From the NCBI GenBank assembly GCA_018136815.1, contig CM030934.1:7400977-7464976 (forward strand): a DNA stretch of 64,000 nucleotides, given 5' to 3'. Source of the DNA: Isochrysis galbana. Lineage: Eukaryota; Haptophyta; Isochrysidales; Isochrysidaceae. Positions 40,549 through 51,591 of this stretch are shown here, piece after piece. The translations under genes were made by a program, and so were the position numbers. Position 1 is the stretch's first letter. Every line of letters begins with the position of its first letter. The notes beneath the pieces were generated by a model, which saw only the letters and a list, made by a program, of their open reading frames with translations, was not told where the DNA came from and ran no database searches.

Positions 40549-42764
40549 ATGCACCTGACTACTCGAGCGGATGGCCGCGGCGCCAGCTCGTGGCGCACAC
40601 ACGCGGCGCGCGCCGAGGTGGCGTCGCCCTCGCCCAGCCGCGCGTTTGGTACGCCCTCACACCTGTGGGTCGAGCTGCTCCACACGGCAAATGCACCTCG
40701 GCTGGCGCATGGTGATGACGTCCAGATCCATTATGCATGCCTCCTCGGGAGCTCAGCCTCGTGTATGGACTCATCGCGCTCGAAGCCGTGCTCAAGTCGA
40801 GAGCCCTTACGCTTCCAGATTGGTGCAGGCCAGGTGGTGCCGGGCATGGAGTATGGTGCTGGGCAACTTGGGCTCGGGGATGTGGCGAGGATACATGTCC
40901 CTGCACAGCTCGGTTACGGCAAGCTGGCTGCCGGCCCGATACCTCCCGGATCCGATCTGGTGTTCGAAGTGGAGGTGGTTGGGGTCAATGGCCGAAGGAC
41001 AGCTAGCCTTCCGACGTCGGTGTTGAGGGCGCTGCTCATGCTGCCGTGCATCGGCGAAAGGCCGCCTTCCGAGTCGCCGGTCATGCACCCTGATGCGGCC
41101 CGCACCGAATCTATTGCTATGGCCTCCGTCGGCCTTGGGGTGTACAACAGCGAACTGGATGTGCAGCAGCTCCCTGCCTGGCTCACACGGCTGCGTGGAC
41201 ACGGACCGATTCGACCTTCTGAAAATGAACTCTTCGACAAATTCTACGATGACAAGCTCGGCGGCGGGAGGGCAGTGGAAATGGCGGCGGATTTGCCAGA
41301 CTTTGGGGCCAGCTTGATCCCGGGCGTCATGTCCATAACCCACGCGCCGTACGCGACGCCGTGGGACGCAAAGGCTCCTGTGGTGCTGACAGGCAATCGT
41401 CCTCAATGGACCCCCAATGGATGGGATTGGCAGTGGTTTGAGCAGCGCTACGGCGATGACTTGGTGTTGTGCAAGCAGCGGGCGCCCATATTCGAGGACG
41501 ATCGTTCGGACGACACCCTCATTGCCGAGTGTACGTTGCGCGAATATATGCAGTGAGTGGCGCAGACTGTTGGCCCAGCTTTCCATGGGGAGTCATGCCT
41601 TGTCCAGCACCTACAGCACCTTGTGGGAGGTGTCCTAATCATCTAGCATGGCGTGACACAGGTATGTGTCCTGGTTGGAGTCGCTGCCAGCTTCGCAACT
41701 CAAAGACCAGCCGCTCCTCTACATGAATGGGTGGGACTTGTTTGAAGCTCACCCTGACTTGTGGGAAGAGTCCTTGGGCGAGTTGCCCGGCACCATCCGA
41801 AACTTGTCCATCGCTGCGTATCAAACCATGCATAAGCGGGTACGCACGCCCGGCTTGGGATGGACACACCCAGCGCCATATGAGCCCACTCGCACAGCAC
41901 GGTGCAGCCAGACTCCGTTGACAGGCCAGTTCTGCCACTGGTACCCACACTTATGCCTCTATGCCCTCGAACCAATCCCTGCAGTTTCGGTTGGAAGGTG
42001 ACGCAACTTCCTACGCAACTCAAAAAGTGCGCCAATTGTGCAAACTCTTCATCGGGTGTCGCGGTGCCATCACAAGGATACACACTGACAACCACCGCGC
42101 GCATGCATGGCTCACCAACTTGCATGGCTACAAGTTGTACGTGCTTTGTCCTCCCGGAGAAGGAGGGCGAGTCCTGCCTCGCGCCGAGGATGGAGAGTCC
42201 CATATGCCCCGGCTTGACCCGCTCGACACATATCAATGCCACTTGCCACAGCACGCTGGAGTCAAGCTTTATGCGACGATCTTGCGGCCAGGAGAGACCA
42301 TCGTAGTTCCCGAGGGCTGGTGGCACTACGCCGCCTCCTTGACACCGACCATCACACTCATGTGTAACTTTTGGGACGCCACCAATGTGCGTGCAGTTGA
42401 GGACCTCTTTGTGGAGAATTTGGCACGTTCTCTCGACGAGAAGCGGAGGCAAGAGGATCGAAAGAAGCCGGCTGGCGCGGCACCAGCGCCCTCCGCAAGT
42501 GCTGAGGCCACATCCCTAATTCGACTGTTTGCTCAGCCGCGCACCTATCGTGTTGTACACCGGCCATTTGTGTATGTGCGCGATTCGCCAAACACAAATG
42601 CTAGCATGCTTAGCATCCAGCGCTTTGGCAGCACTTTCGAGACGGATGCAGAGCGAGACGGCTGGTTTAGACTAACGGCGGGATTCAAGGCCGGCAAGCG
42701 CGGTTGGGTCTTAGAGCATGGTGGGAAGCTTGGTCTTGGCCCTTTGCTTGAGCGGAGCGTGTAG
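40549..42764 (+). CDS. FKBP-type prolyl isomerase fused to a JmjC hydroxylase and SH3-like domain, three exons
   Basis: Predicted exons 40549-41552, 41662-41839 and 41985-42764 (653 aa; phases 2 and 0). Residues ~45-150 form an FKBP domain (GDDVQIHYACLL; RFQIGAGQVVPGMEYGAGQL; HVPAQLGYG; GSDLVFEVEVVGV). After a linker, APVVLTGNRPQWTPNGWDWQ begins a JmjC module. Splicing joins REYMQ to YVSWLESLPA. The iron site is H427-T-D429 (in ITRIHTDNHRA) with H508 (EGWWHYAASL); GYKLYVLCPPGE is the usual strand between them. Such domains hydroxylate proteins or demethylate using 2-oxoglutarate and Fe(II). The last ~70 residues (VHRPFVYVRDSPNTNASMLS to GWFRLTAG-RGWVLEHGG) resemble an SH3-like domain. (CCCT)n microsatellite lies just upstream of the ATG. 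Confidence 0.85.
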
Positions 42765-43582
42765 CATGCTATGAATTATGGCAACAAATTTACTACTACT
42801 TACTTCTGACACGTGCGCCACTTTTAGCGTCTGCCGCGGTGCCCGTGGCCTTCTCGAGCGCCCCGGCTCTCGGCCGAGCAGCTGCTTTGTGATCTACTGG
42901 CCAACACTGCGAAAGTTGAAGACCTCGTTCTCGTAAAAAATCTGAAGATTCAGGCTACTACTGCTAGCACGGCCGCGGGCAACGAGAGGCGAGGGCTTAC
43001 ATGACCATTACACCTTATCGCGCTGGCTGCCAGGGAGCAGCCAGGGCGGCAACAAAAAGCAGGAAGGTCATGGCAGACAGTGAGTGAGACAGTGCTACAG
43101 GGGTGGAGTCTAGAACTTGGGACACCTGGTGGCACTGCAGATCTCACGATGATACCTTTGGGCCACGGTGTCTCAACAACACTCACAATGAGCACAAAAC
43201 CTTACATATACCCCCAAGATAGTGGAAGCCATGAAAGCTTCGTCGTCCATCGCGGCGAGGGCCGCGGCAGCGAGGGCGGGAGGTGGCGCGCGCTCCATGA
43301 CCCTATCACCTGACTGATAGTTGGATGCCAAATGGCAGAGCATGGGGATGACCGACAGGCCCCCCGGGCACCCCCATGTGAGCTAAGGAGAAACTAAGTA
43401 AGGTTGAACGCACACGGATGCTGCGCACTGGCAGTGGGAGCGAGTATTGTGAATCGTGGGCACTTGTAAAGAATCCCCATCCTCGTAAAGCTCGCAGCTT
43501 TTCAATCTTCAACAGCGCGAAGGCAGCCATGCCTGCAATAGTCAATGTGTAAACTGTAATCTGACCACCGCCTTAGGTCTAG
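42765..43582. other. Intergenic with LINE end-like motif and a segment shared with the Fanzor remnant
   Basis: aaaaaatctgaagattcagg at 42936-42955 is the LINE 3'-boundary motif. At 43012-43080 lies a ~60-bp segment (tatcgcgctggctgccaggg, agccagggcggcaacaaaaa) found inside the Fanzor remnant at about 61735-61793 (minus strand). No gene is recognised in the short ORFs at 43306-43545. Confidence 0.5.
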
Positions 43583-44728
43583 CTAGCCGTTGTCGGCGCT
43601 GCCATCAACGCCGGCTCCAAACGCCACCACAATCGAGATGCGCTCCGAATTACGCCGTACAAGATAGTCAGGCTTGCCCCACCAATCACAGACGGCGCTA
43701 CCGCCAGTCGGTAGATCGACATGGACACCCGGTCGAATTGCATGCATCCATGATGACCTTGCATCACCGGAGAAGTGCAACAAGGTGCGGGGCAAACAGA
43801 TCGCATCGATATCTTGATCGCTCCAAGAGCGCAACCCCACATCTGAGGCTTTGCGTCTTCGGGGCCCCATACCGCTTGCAGTGAGCATCGCCTCCGAAGG
43901 AGAAAAGGTCGTGACCACAGAGGACAGCAACGAGAGCACGAAGACGTGGGGCCCATCATCACCTAATGGCACAACGAAATAGAGCGCTGAAAGAGATAGC
44001 ATATCCGTTGCGCGCTGGCACGCCCAGGCAGAAACTCACGCAGGGCCAGAATCACATGAGAGGACAGGCATTCTGATCACAACAATTTCAGAAGCATAGG
44101 CTGTCCCAAACAAGTACTCACGAGGATCGAGATGTGGGTCAAGTTGAAAGAAAGAGTGATGGCGAAGGTTCATTGTCACATCTCGCACTTTGCCGACACC
44201 ATACGAACCAGATTTCCGAATCTTTGCCACAAGTCCATGGATACCCGGGGGGAGCTGTGTCTCATCGAATGCATCGCCGTAGCCCCATGGAGGCAATTTC
44301 TGTATCTTTGGTTTTTCCAATCTCCCTGTTACCCGAGTATTGTTGACCCAGTTCGCAGTCTCTTCGATGGCTCCGTCAGCTGGATTCAACATGTGTGCCC
44401 GCTTGTCGCCGTCGTAATCGTACCCGTATGCCGCCGCGATGCCACGAGCCTCTGCGACCAGAAGCTCAGCCTCCGCCTCAGTGACGAAATCGGGCTCAAT
44501 CCGGACTCCAGGGTTTGCTGACGGGCCAACAAACTTGCCATCAAGGACGCGGCGGAGACGCTCCGCGTCTCGCCGAGCGAATGGGCGCGTGGTGAGATTG
44601 CGGGCCGCACAAATGCACCTTGTCAATATCGGCAATCGCGCAATGCCGAGTCGCGCCGCCATCTCGGGCTCTCCCAGCGTGTGCCGCCGTCGGGCGCGGC
44701 CGGAGAAGGCGGGAAGGAAGAAGGCCAC
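43583..44728 (-). CDS. AlkB-like 2-oxoglutarate/Fe(II) dioxygenase, two exons
   Basis: Predicted exons 44728-44122 and 43962-43583 (328 aa; phase 1; 159-bp intron). Joining restores FFQLDPHLDPR/DDGPHVFVLSLLSSV, the AlkB strand in which H199-x-D201 binds iron and H-V-F-V-L-S-L follows. The third ligand is H276 in LLHFSGDARSSWMHAIRPG, the expected LxxxSGxxRxxWxH block. R310 in SERISIVVAFG should bind 2-oxoglutarate. The N-terminus (VRIEPDFVTEAEAELLVAEA) fits the AlkB start, and the first ~45 residues are Arg/Ala-rich, possibly a mitochondrial or plastid transit peptide. AlkB relatives demethylate nucleic acids or hydroxylate proteins. The subfamily is not certain; the eukaryotic ALKBH6/7/8 type is possible. 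Confidence 0.85.
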
Positions 44729-45813
44729 CCTTGACGACCGTGCCTGCGCCCCCGGACCCAGAGTCCCATAAGTCTACTACTGCTAGTAGTACTAAGTATA
44801 GTACTAGTATAAATAATGTATGGAGATTTTCTATTTTCTAGGACGTAGTTCAGAAGTTGAGCTCGCGCACAAGAGAGAGGTTGGAGAAGGCCGCGCTGAA
44901 GAAGAAGTGAATTGAGAAGGTTTTGGTAGACCAAAAATCGCAAGCCCGTCGTGCAATCGGGTGGGTTTCGTCGCCATTATCCTGTCAGAGCAAGGCTGCT
45001 CTCACTCTTGGAGATTGCCTGCGAGGGCGCGCCGGCAGCTAGCGCGGAACGCGGTTCTTGTGGGGAGCTCATGGAGCTTTCCTCGGGGGTGACTACGGGC
45101 ATGGTGATCGACGCACGACGCACGACGCACGCACGGAGCACGGAGGGCGCGGAAGTGCGGAAGGAGGCTTGTGGGAGGTGGTGGCAGGCGACTGGGGGTG
45201 GCTCAGGCGCGTGCTTGTGCTTGACTTGTATTGACTCGTTGACTCGGGGTATAGACTCGGGAACTCGGGGGGACTCGCTTGGGAACACGGTGGGACTCGA
45301 CGAAGTTGCTACAAAATCACTCCCAAGAAACCAAAAACCAAAGTCCTTGGTCCTTGGACTCAGAAAACTAACGTAAACACTAAACACTCCGGAATCATAC
45401 GATAAACAAACAAACAAACCCCTCCCCGCGCGGCGAAGGCTGAAGTCGCGATCGCTCGTCATGCGCGAAGATATACGGAAAGAGAGCGCATAACTACGCC
45501 ACCGAAGGGTTCGAACTATCGTTAAAGTGAAACTCGTCCGCTGAAGCCAACGCGGAGGGTCGAGGAGAGATCCAAACTCGCGCGGGGGGAGAAGGCGATG
45601 TGCGGAGAGACCTTCTAGACAAGCGACGAGCAAGGGGCGACGAAACAAGACGCGAGACGCGAGGCGCGTGCCATTCGTTCTTCCTTTCTTTCGGCTGACG
45701 GCTGACGGGCGCGCTACTCTTGACTCTTGATGGCGGACGGCAGGTGCTCGCGATGGGCCTACGTCAACGGGCCGTCCCCGGCGGTTTCGGGTTGGTTCCC
45801 GTGGGGGGCCAGA
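44729..45813. other. Intergenic up to the assembly gap; no gene seen
   Basis: The minus-strand ORF that spans the gap continues to 44977, but after the gap it loses all similarity to MutS and reads as low-quality sequence, so this part is not counted as coding. Short repeats of gactcggg occur near 45238-45280. A (aaac)n microsatellite lies at 45403-45417. Confidence 0.5.
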
Positions 45814-45913
45814 NNNNNNNNNNNNNNNNNNNNNNNNNNNNNNNNNNNNNNNNNNNNNNNNNNNNNNNNNNNNNNNNNNNNNNNNNNNNNNNNNNNNNNN
45901 NNNNNNNNNNNNN
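45814..45913. other. Assembly gap (100 N)
   Basis: Exactly 100 unknown bases, the usual placeholder for a gap of unknown length. It interrupts the MSH3-like gene. Confidence 0.99.
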
Positions 45914-48105
45914 TGTGCAATACACAACGCATCGAGTGTTTGCGCCGATGTGCCATCCCTAGAAATGGAGGGGACGGGGTCTGGAAGATGTACCCGTGCG
46001 TTGCTGACGACACAGACGGGAGCCAACGTATCATCTCCAAGTGCTGGCACTCTGGGTTGGGCCTCCACATCGTCCGCCCTATAATCACCAAGGAGAGCCT
46101 CCACCAAGGAGGAGGAAGATGAAACAGCGGCAGGGGCAAGGTGATGGCACCAATCTTCAAGAGCAGAGCGCAACGCCTCGTCGGGAGTGAGGATCGAACG
46201 TAACATGACGGATGTAGGCGGGCTCAGTATCACCATCGACTTCAACATAGACTCCACTGTCTTGCACATCACCACGCACTCACACGGCCGGGCAGCACAC
46301 CGAGCAATACGCGCCAGCGTGGCCTCCAGGTCGAAGGCTGGCTGATGTCCTCGCAGCTCGCGGCAGACTGCAATCGCTGCGGCTCCAGCTGACGCATCAG
46401 GGTCCCTACCGTAACCTTTGACGGCGAAAAGCTCTGCGGCGACATTGCGAAGCTCCTCGACAGCGTCGAGTCTCGTGTTGATGGCCTGGGGTTCGCACAA
46501 GGGTGCCGCGAGCCACCGGCGCAGTAGCCGGCTGCCGGCGGCCGTTGGGTTAGGCGAGGCGGTCAGAATCGTAGAGAGCATCGAATGGCCCTCAGGCGAC
46601 AGCACATGAAGGTCATCAAGCACCCCCGAGCCGAGGCGCATACAGCCATGCGAACGGAGCGGTTCATAGATAAGCGGGGAACGCGAGAGGAGTGCGCCCT
46701 GCTTGGCTCTCACCAAACGAGAGCCGATCGAACCAAGCGCACGAGCGAGCCCTGAAGGTGCGTGGATCAGCGAGGAGAGTGCAGCCGGCTCAATGGAGGC
46801 AATGAGCGAGGCGGCGGCCTCGATAGTGAACTGCGACTCCTCCTCTTCATCCACACGTACCGCTGGTCGCACATCATCAACCAGCGATCCCATAGCGGAA
46901 CCCGATTGATCAGGCTGGATTCGCGGGAGGTGAACGCGCTGACCGGCAGCAGCGTCGTGGCAAGGCATTGGGCGCTTATTCGGCGCGTACGCCTTGAGCT
47001 CTTCGGCGACGCGTGGAGACAGCGGTGGGCGGCGTGGCACAACAATCTCGACAGGCGCCATCGATTCCAGTACGTGCGCCAGGAGAAGCCGAGGCATGTC
47101 GATGGAGGTTGCCAAGCCATTGGCAGCGCCCTCGTTCAATGATCTTCCATCGCGCGCCGCATCATGAGCCTTTTCGCTGCCCCTTCCCGATTTAGGAGCG
47201 CAGCGGGCGAGCCCGGCCGGCGGCAGCTGATGTCCAGGCTGTTCCTCATACAAGACGGTTGCTGTCGCCACATCTACTGCCAGCACATGCAGCGTTGGCA
47301 CCCCGACACCACCATGGCCACGCGAACGAACGGGAGGCGTCTCGTGAATGGAGACCAGCCAATGTGGCGCTGATGAGGCAAAGAGCGTGCTACCGGCACC
47401 GCCCTCATCCTTCGTCGGCACGTATGTCGACAGGGTGTAAGTGCCATCGACAGTGCGGACAAAACCAGAATTCGGAGCCCCTCCGGCGGCCTTCTCTAAT
47501 GCCGTCTCTCTTTGTCGTGCAATGGTGACTTCAAAGCCTAGGTGCAGGAGGCGGAGCAGATGTACCTCTAGCCTAGTGAATGGAAAGGAGGTGACGAGGA
47601 AATGCCCGCGCCGAAATCTGCACATGTGCAACGCCGAGCCGATCATGGCAGCATCTTCACAAAAAGCCAGCCACTTGTATCCCACCTCGACGATGAGCAA
47701 TGAAGGTCCCGCATCAGCCTTCAGGCGGACAACTTGACGCTCCAGCTCGGAAAGGTTGCGTAGGCCGACAACGGCCACGACGGCCTCAATATCGAGTGGG
47801 AGTTCTCCATCACTGGCATCGAAATCGAGCGAGAGCGGAATGACGTCCACCGATCCAGTGATGGAATCAGTTGTCGTGAATGAGGAGCACCTAGGCGCAG
47901 AGGCCGTGAGTGGGTCCTCACAGATGACCTTGTCTTGAGACCCAACGCATGGAGCTGACGTCACAGAGTTGAACTTCCGACGCTTGCAAACAGCTCTTCT
48001 AACCTGAGGAGCGGTCCGCTTGGGGCGGGCAAGCTCCCTCTTCACGGGCGAGGAAGGCGCTGGAGAGCCACGTTGGAAGAAGCGGCTAAGGGTGAGCTGT
48101 GACAT
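45914..48105 (-). CDS. MSH3: MSH3-like MutS mismatch repair protein, truncated by the assembly gap
   Basis: 730 codons in one exon before the gap. A PCNA-binding PIP box (QLTLSRFF, residues 3-10) starts the protein, followed by a basic, disordered leader. The mismatch-binding domain includes SLLIVEVGYKWLAFCEDAAM and HFLVTSFPFTRLEVHLLRLL; lever/clamp sequence includes TAAGSRLLRRWLAAPLCEP and INTRLDAVEELRN. MSH3 pairs with MSH2 in MutS-beta, which corrects insertion-deletion loops. The PIP box and YKWLAFCEDA pattern favour MSH3 over MSH2; MSH6 is the main alternative. The ATPase domain (Walker A GPNxxGKS) that should follow is absent: it must lie in the gap or beyond a misjoin, as sequence past the gap is unrelated. 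Confidence 0.8.
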
Positions 48106-49140
48106 GCACGAACGAGCAACAAGTCAGAGGCAGTTCAAACAGGGCTTCCGGCGTGATCAACAGAGAGGCGCCACCTGCAATGTGATTGCACTCACAAGGT
48201 GGGCGCAATTCCCCTTTCGATCGGCCTTGTCTCGATTGCCAGCCGTGGAGAGAGAGGGAGAGATGGGGCAGAGACAGAAGGAGGGCCCGCCACCCTCAGC
48301 GCCTTCCGTCTGTCTGCTGCCGGAACCCCGCTACCCTCAGGCCAGGAAGAGAAGGCGGATCGAAAGGGGATGCCGGATGAGAGTAAGCTGTCGGGCGCAA
48401 CGAGCCCAGCGCGGGCGAGAGCGAGTACAGAGCGGGGAGTGGTGGGAGGGGAGGTCGAGAGGCGGAGAGGCGAGCGCGGCGAGGCCGCGCGCGGGAGACC
48501 GACGGCCGCTCTCTCTCCTATTGTTAAAGAGGTGGCGTCTTTGGACACCCTCGAAGGGTCAAGCGAGACTCATTTCTCACTTCACTCCCGCGACCGTCCC
48601 CAACTACCTCACCACGTTGTCGCATTCCGCGAATCGACCCTCTGGTTTTCATTCAGCCTTGGTGCCGTCTGCGACCAGTTGCTCGAACCACCCACGCACT
48701 CGGACCTTGCCTCTTGCCTTGCGATGACAAGTGACAACTGCAAAATCTAAAATCTTATCTCTTATCTCTTATCCGTGATGTTGATGTTGCGTCGATTCGG
48801 AGGCCTAGTTCGAGGATGCCACGGGCCACAGGTAGTGGAGGAGTTATGGAGGAGTGTGCCTGGCGGAGCGCGAGACGAGTAGGGACGGGTTCAAGTTTCG
48901 CGCTCGACTCCCCCGAATTTTGTGTTTGTGTTTGATTTTGTGACGTATTTTGCTCCTCCTCACTCACAACCCGGGTTGTCAACCCTCAACTAAGTTTAGA
49001 CTTGGTCGCCATGGAGCGCGCCGGCGCTCCCCTCCTCTCCTTCGGGCACCCTGCCAAGGGCGCCCCACCAGTGCCAATGGAGCAGTCGCTGGCGAGGCGA
49101 CCGCGTCCACCCGAAGAGGCCGAGCAGGTGAGCGCGATTC
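48106..49140. other. Intergenic, no gene seen
   Basis: 5' flank of the MSH3-like gene. Plus-strand ORFs (48020-48727 and others) are Arg/Gly-rich without recognisable domains. Some overlap the MSH3 start and look like shadows. Confidence 0.4.
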
Positions 49141-49231
49141 GCGATTCCCGTCGCACCACGCACCACACGGCCCGTGGCCCCGGCCACGATTCCCGTCGCA
49201 CCACGCACCACACGGCCCGTGGCCCCGGCCA
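49141..49231. repeat. 45-bp tandem repeat, two copies
   Basis: gattcccgtcgcaccacgca, ccacacggcccgtggccccg and gccac repeated twice without visible change. Each unit contains the palindrome ggcc-cgtggcc. Confidence 0.8.
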
Positions 49232-49525
49232 CACCACCCACAGCAGCCATGCTGGTCCCCCTCATCGGGGACAGCTGGCTGTGAGCCCCACTCGACCCAC
49301 AACCACAACAGACGAGCGACACATACCTTCCAATGGGCATGCCTTATGGCAGAGGCCTCACTCTCACACTCTCACTCACCCTGGCGCGACGGCCGCGCCG
49401 CCGAGGCGGCATATACTGTAATAATCCCCGGTCCCAGGGGGGTGCCCCCAGAGTTCCCGCCCGTCCTCCGCGCCCAGAGTTCCCCCGCGGAAAGAGTGAA
49501 CGCACGGCGTGCACCTTCCTGGAAG

Positions 49526-49905
49526 TTGCTATGCGCACGCACGGCACCCCCGCGGGGGGGGCGGATGCACATCGCGCCGTGCCCACGCACGGCGTGCACA
49601 ATGTGATTGCAAGTCATCACACGTGCTGCGTAAAGAAACATCTCCTATACGGCTAGTTTACGTAGTTGTGGGCCTCAGGGGGTACGCAGAGGGAAAAAGT
49701 TGACATGCGCACGCACGGCGTCTCCGCGGGGGGACCGATGCACATCGCGCCGTGCCCATGCACGGCGTGCACGATGTGATTGCAAGTCATCACAGGTTCT
49801 CCATGCGAAATATCTCTTAAACTGCGTGTTTATGTAGTTGTCGGCCATAGAGGAAACGCAGAGGAAAAGCGCTGACACGGCGTCCCCCTCGGGGGAACAT
49901 GCACC
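49526..49905. repeat. ~172-bp tandem repeat, about 2.2 copies, hairpin-rich
   Basis: Units start at about 49527 and 49699, with a partial third at about 49870. Shared landmarks: atgcgcacgcacggc, ccgcggggg, gatgcacatcgcgccgtgcc, cacggcgtgcac, atgtgattgcaagtcatcac, then gtagttgt. Several parts are palindromic (gcacggc...gccgtgc; tgattgcaagtca). No coding potential. Confidence 0.75.
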
Positions 49906-49968
49906 GCGGGGGAAAGCAGAAAAAAAGTTGTTATGCTAGTCTTCATTTAATTTTAAATACTGCTCTAT

Positions 49969-50030
49969 ATACAACTGTGGACATTTGATCGCTCAATTCG
50001 ACTGATGTCCCACAATTGACGGAACGACAC
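49969..50030 (+). repeat. Repeat U, solitary copy of the Fanzor-adjacent segment
   Basis: 62 bp (atacaactgtggacatttga, ctgatgtcccacaattgacg, gaacgacac) that match 61199-61260 read on the minus strand at 60 of 62 positions. No Fanzor ORF is nearby, so it is either a solitary end or a decayed non-autonomous element. Confidence 0.75.
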
Positions 50031-50465
50031 CTCGTCCGCCCGGTCGCGGTGCCAAATTAGCCGCTCTAGCCCTCGGTGACTAGTGGTTCACGCAAGCGTC
50101 TTGAGTTTTGTGATACTTTCGTACACATTGAAGTTCAAAATTACGGGCGAATGGAACCACTACCCGCTACAAGTAGCACGTAGCATACTCTCTACACCCC
50201 CATTCCCCGGCCCTTCTCCCCCCGCCATCAGGCGGCTCCCCCCGTACACTACTAGGGGGATTGGGGTGGAGGGCTTAGATATGGTCCGGTGGCCCGCGCC
50301 CCCCCCCGGTGATCTTTCCCCCCCTTCCTCCTGTGTCTCCGAGTGGGCGGCCGACTCTGTCTCGTCTTATCCTGTAAACAGGCGCGAGACTTACCGATTT
50401 TCCGGTGGGCGGAGCTCTCGCTCGCGCCCACCCCCTTTTCCGCGCTCTCTCTCCCCTCTCCTGCG

Positions 50466-50815
50466 GCACGCGCGATGGCGCGCCTGCGGCAGGCCTCCAG
50501 CTGCCCTCTGGCGGCCCCTGGAGGCTCCTGGAGGCCAGCTCAGGGGGCAGAGGAGGCTGGGGCTGGGCCCTGGCCTCCCCTGCCTCTCCCTCGCTGGCGC
50601 TCCTGAGCCTCTGGGGCCCCCACACTGCACCTGTCTGCCTGTCGAACAGGGGGGGAGGGGGGGTTGGAGCAATGGGCTGGTCACGAGGGGCCAGGATGGG
50701 CGAATGGGGCGAGCCTGTGGGGAAGGAAGTGGGTCAGTAGGGCAGTGGCCTCCTGGCAAGCCATCAGGCGTGCCAGGAGGATGGGTGGTTCCTCCCCCAT
50801 GGCAGGGGAGGAGTG
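50466..50815 (+). repeat. GC-rich dispersed repeat W, long copy
   Basis: Matches 62300-62640 in inverse orientation over most of its length, with the same order: a tgcggc block, ggctggggctgggcc, cctgtggggaaggaagtggg, gtcagtagggc, and a perfect hairpin cctcctggca...tgccaggagg at 50749-50780, then tggttcctcccccatgg. The ORFs here are artefacts of composition. Confidence 0.65.
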
Positions 50816-50925
50816 GAGAGAGGGGGGGGCTCGTGCCCCCCCATGGGTCAACCAAGTTACTTGCCAAGTATAAACTTAGTTGGGGCCTCACTAAAATATA
50901 CCGGAGGGGGCCCGATTGTATTTCG

Positions 50926-51105
50926 CGCACCGTCTTCGAATTCGAAGGCCTGAATTTCGGTATTTTCCGAAAATTTCGCCGGAGAACCCCGCCAATTTTT
51001 TTGCTGATCCATCCTACCGTAACCTATAGGGAGCTTATTTAGCCCTTCATTTACCCATTGCAGCTGGTGCCTTCCGCACCCCCATCGTGAGTGACCGGGC
51101 TACTA
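50926..51105 (+). repeat. Dispersed repeat R, copy 2
   Basis: Same-orientation match to 40017-40205, including the poly-T run and agggagcttatttagccctt. Here it is not preceded by the ORF1-like sequence. Confidence 0.75.
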
Positions 51106-51591
51106 GCTAGTGGCTAGTGGATAGGGATAGGCACCCTGAGGCGGTCTGAGGTCTGAGGTTTTCCCGCCGCAAACCACATCCACATGCCACATGCCACATG
51201 TGACGGCGCGCGTCGCGCGTCTGAAAGCTGAAAGCATCGAGCATCGATGGATTCCATGAAGACGACGACCGTCAAACATTTCAGACTAGTTTGGAATGTT
51301 CACGTTAAAATACACAACTACGCTGCTTTCGACGGAATCGTGTACATCTACATACATACTACTACATATAAAATTAAACTCGATGGTCCACTTTCGACGG
51401 GACGCGACCTGCACATGTGTTAAACACCAATCAAAAAGAAAACTTGGACAGCCCACTCGAGCGAGCTGCACGCAATTCGGCTACTCGAGGACCTCTATTC
51501 ATCTCGCGCGCTCGCTGCATCGGGAAGCCGCTTCTCTCTCTCCCTCTCCCTTGCTTCCTCCTGCCCTCTCACTCCTTCTCTCTCGAGCAGC
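51106..51591. other. Intergenic; 5' flank of the methyltransferase gene
   Basis: Two short related segments (tttcgacggaatcg at 51333 and tttcgacgggacgcgacctg at 51391) recall the end of repeat U. CT-rich leader at 51536-51590. No gene. Confidence 0.4.

Noticed and set aside
40807-41586. 259-codon minus-strand ORF
   Set aside because: Exact antisense shadow of the FKBP-JmjC gene, which has clear domains on the plus strand.
45480-45530. Possible tRNA because of ggttcgaac near 45510
   Set aside because: The bases on each side cannot form a T-stem on either strand and there is no A box or acceptor stem.
44977-45813. Continuation of the MSH3 ORF past the gap
   Set aside because: The frame stays open only because the N-run is translated as X. 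Residues after it show no MutS ATPase motif.
49526-49905. CRISPR-like array
   Set aside because: The repeats are ~172 bp tandem units with no spacers, and the genome is eukaryotic.
50391-50930. Pro-rich and Gly-rich ORFs in repeat W
   Set aside because: The same sequence recurs in three places in different frames and orientations, so it is a repeat and not a gene.
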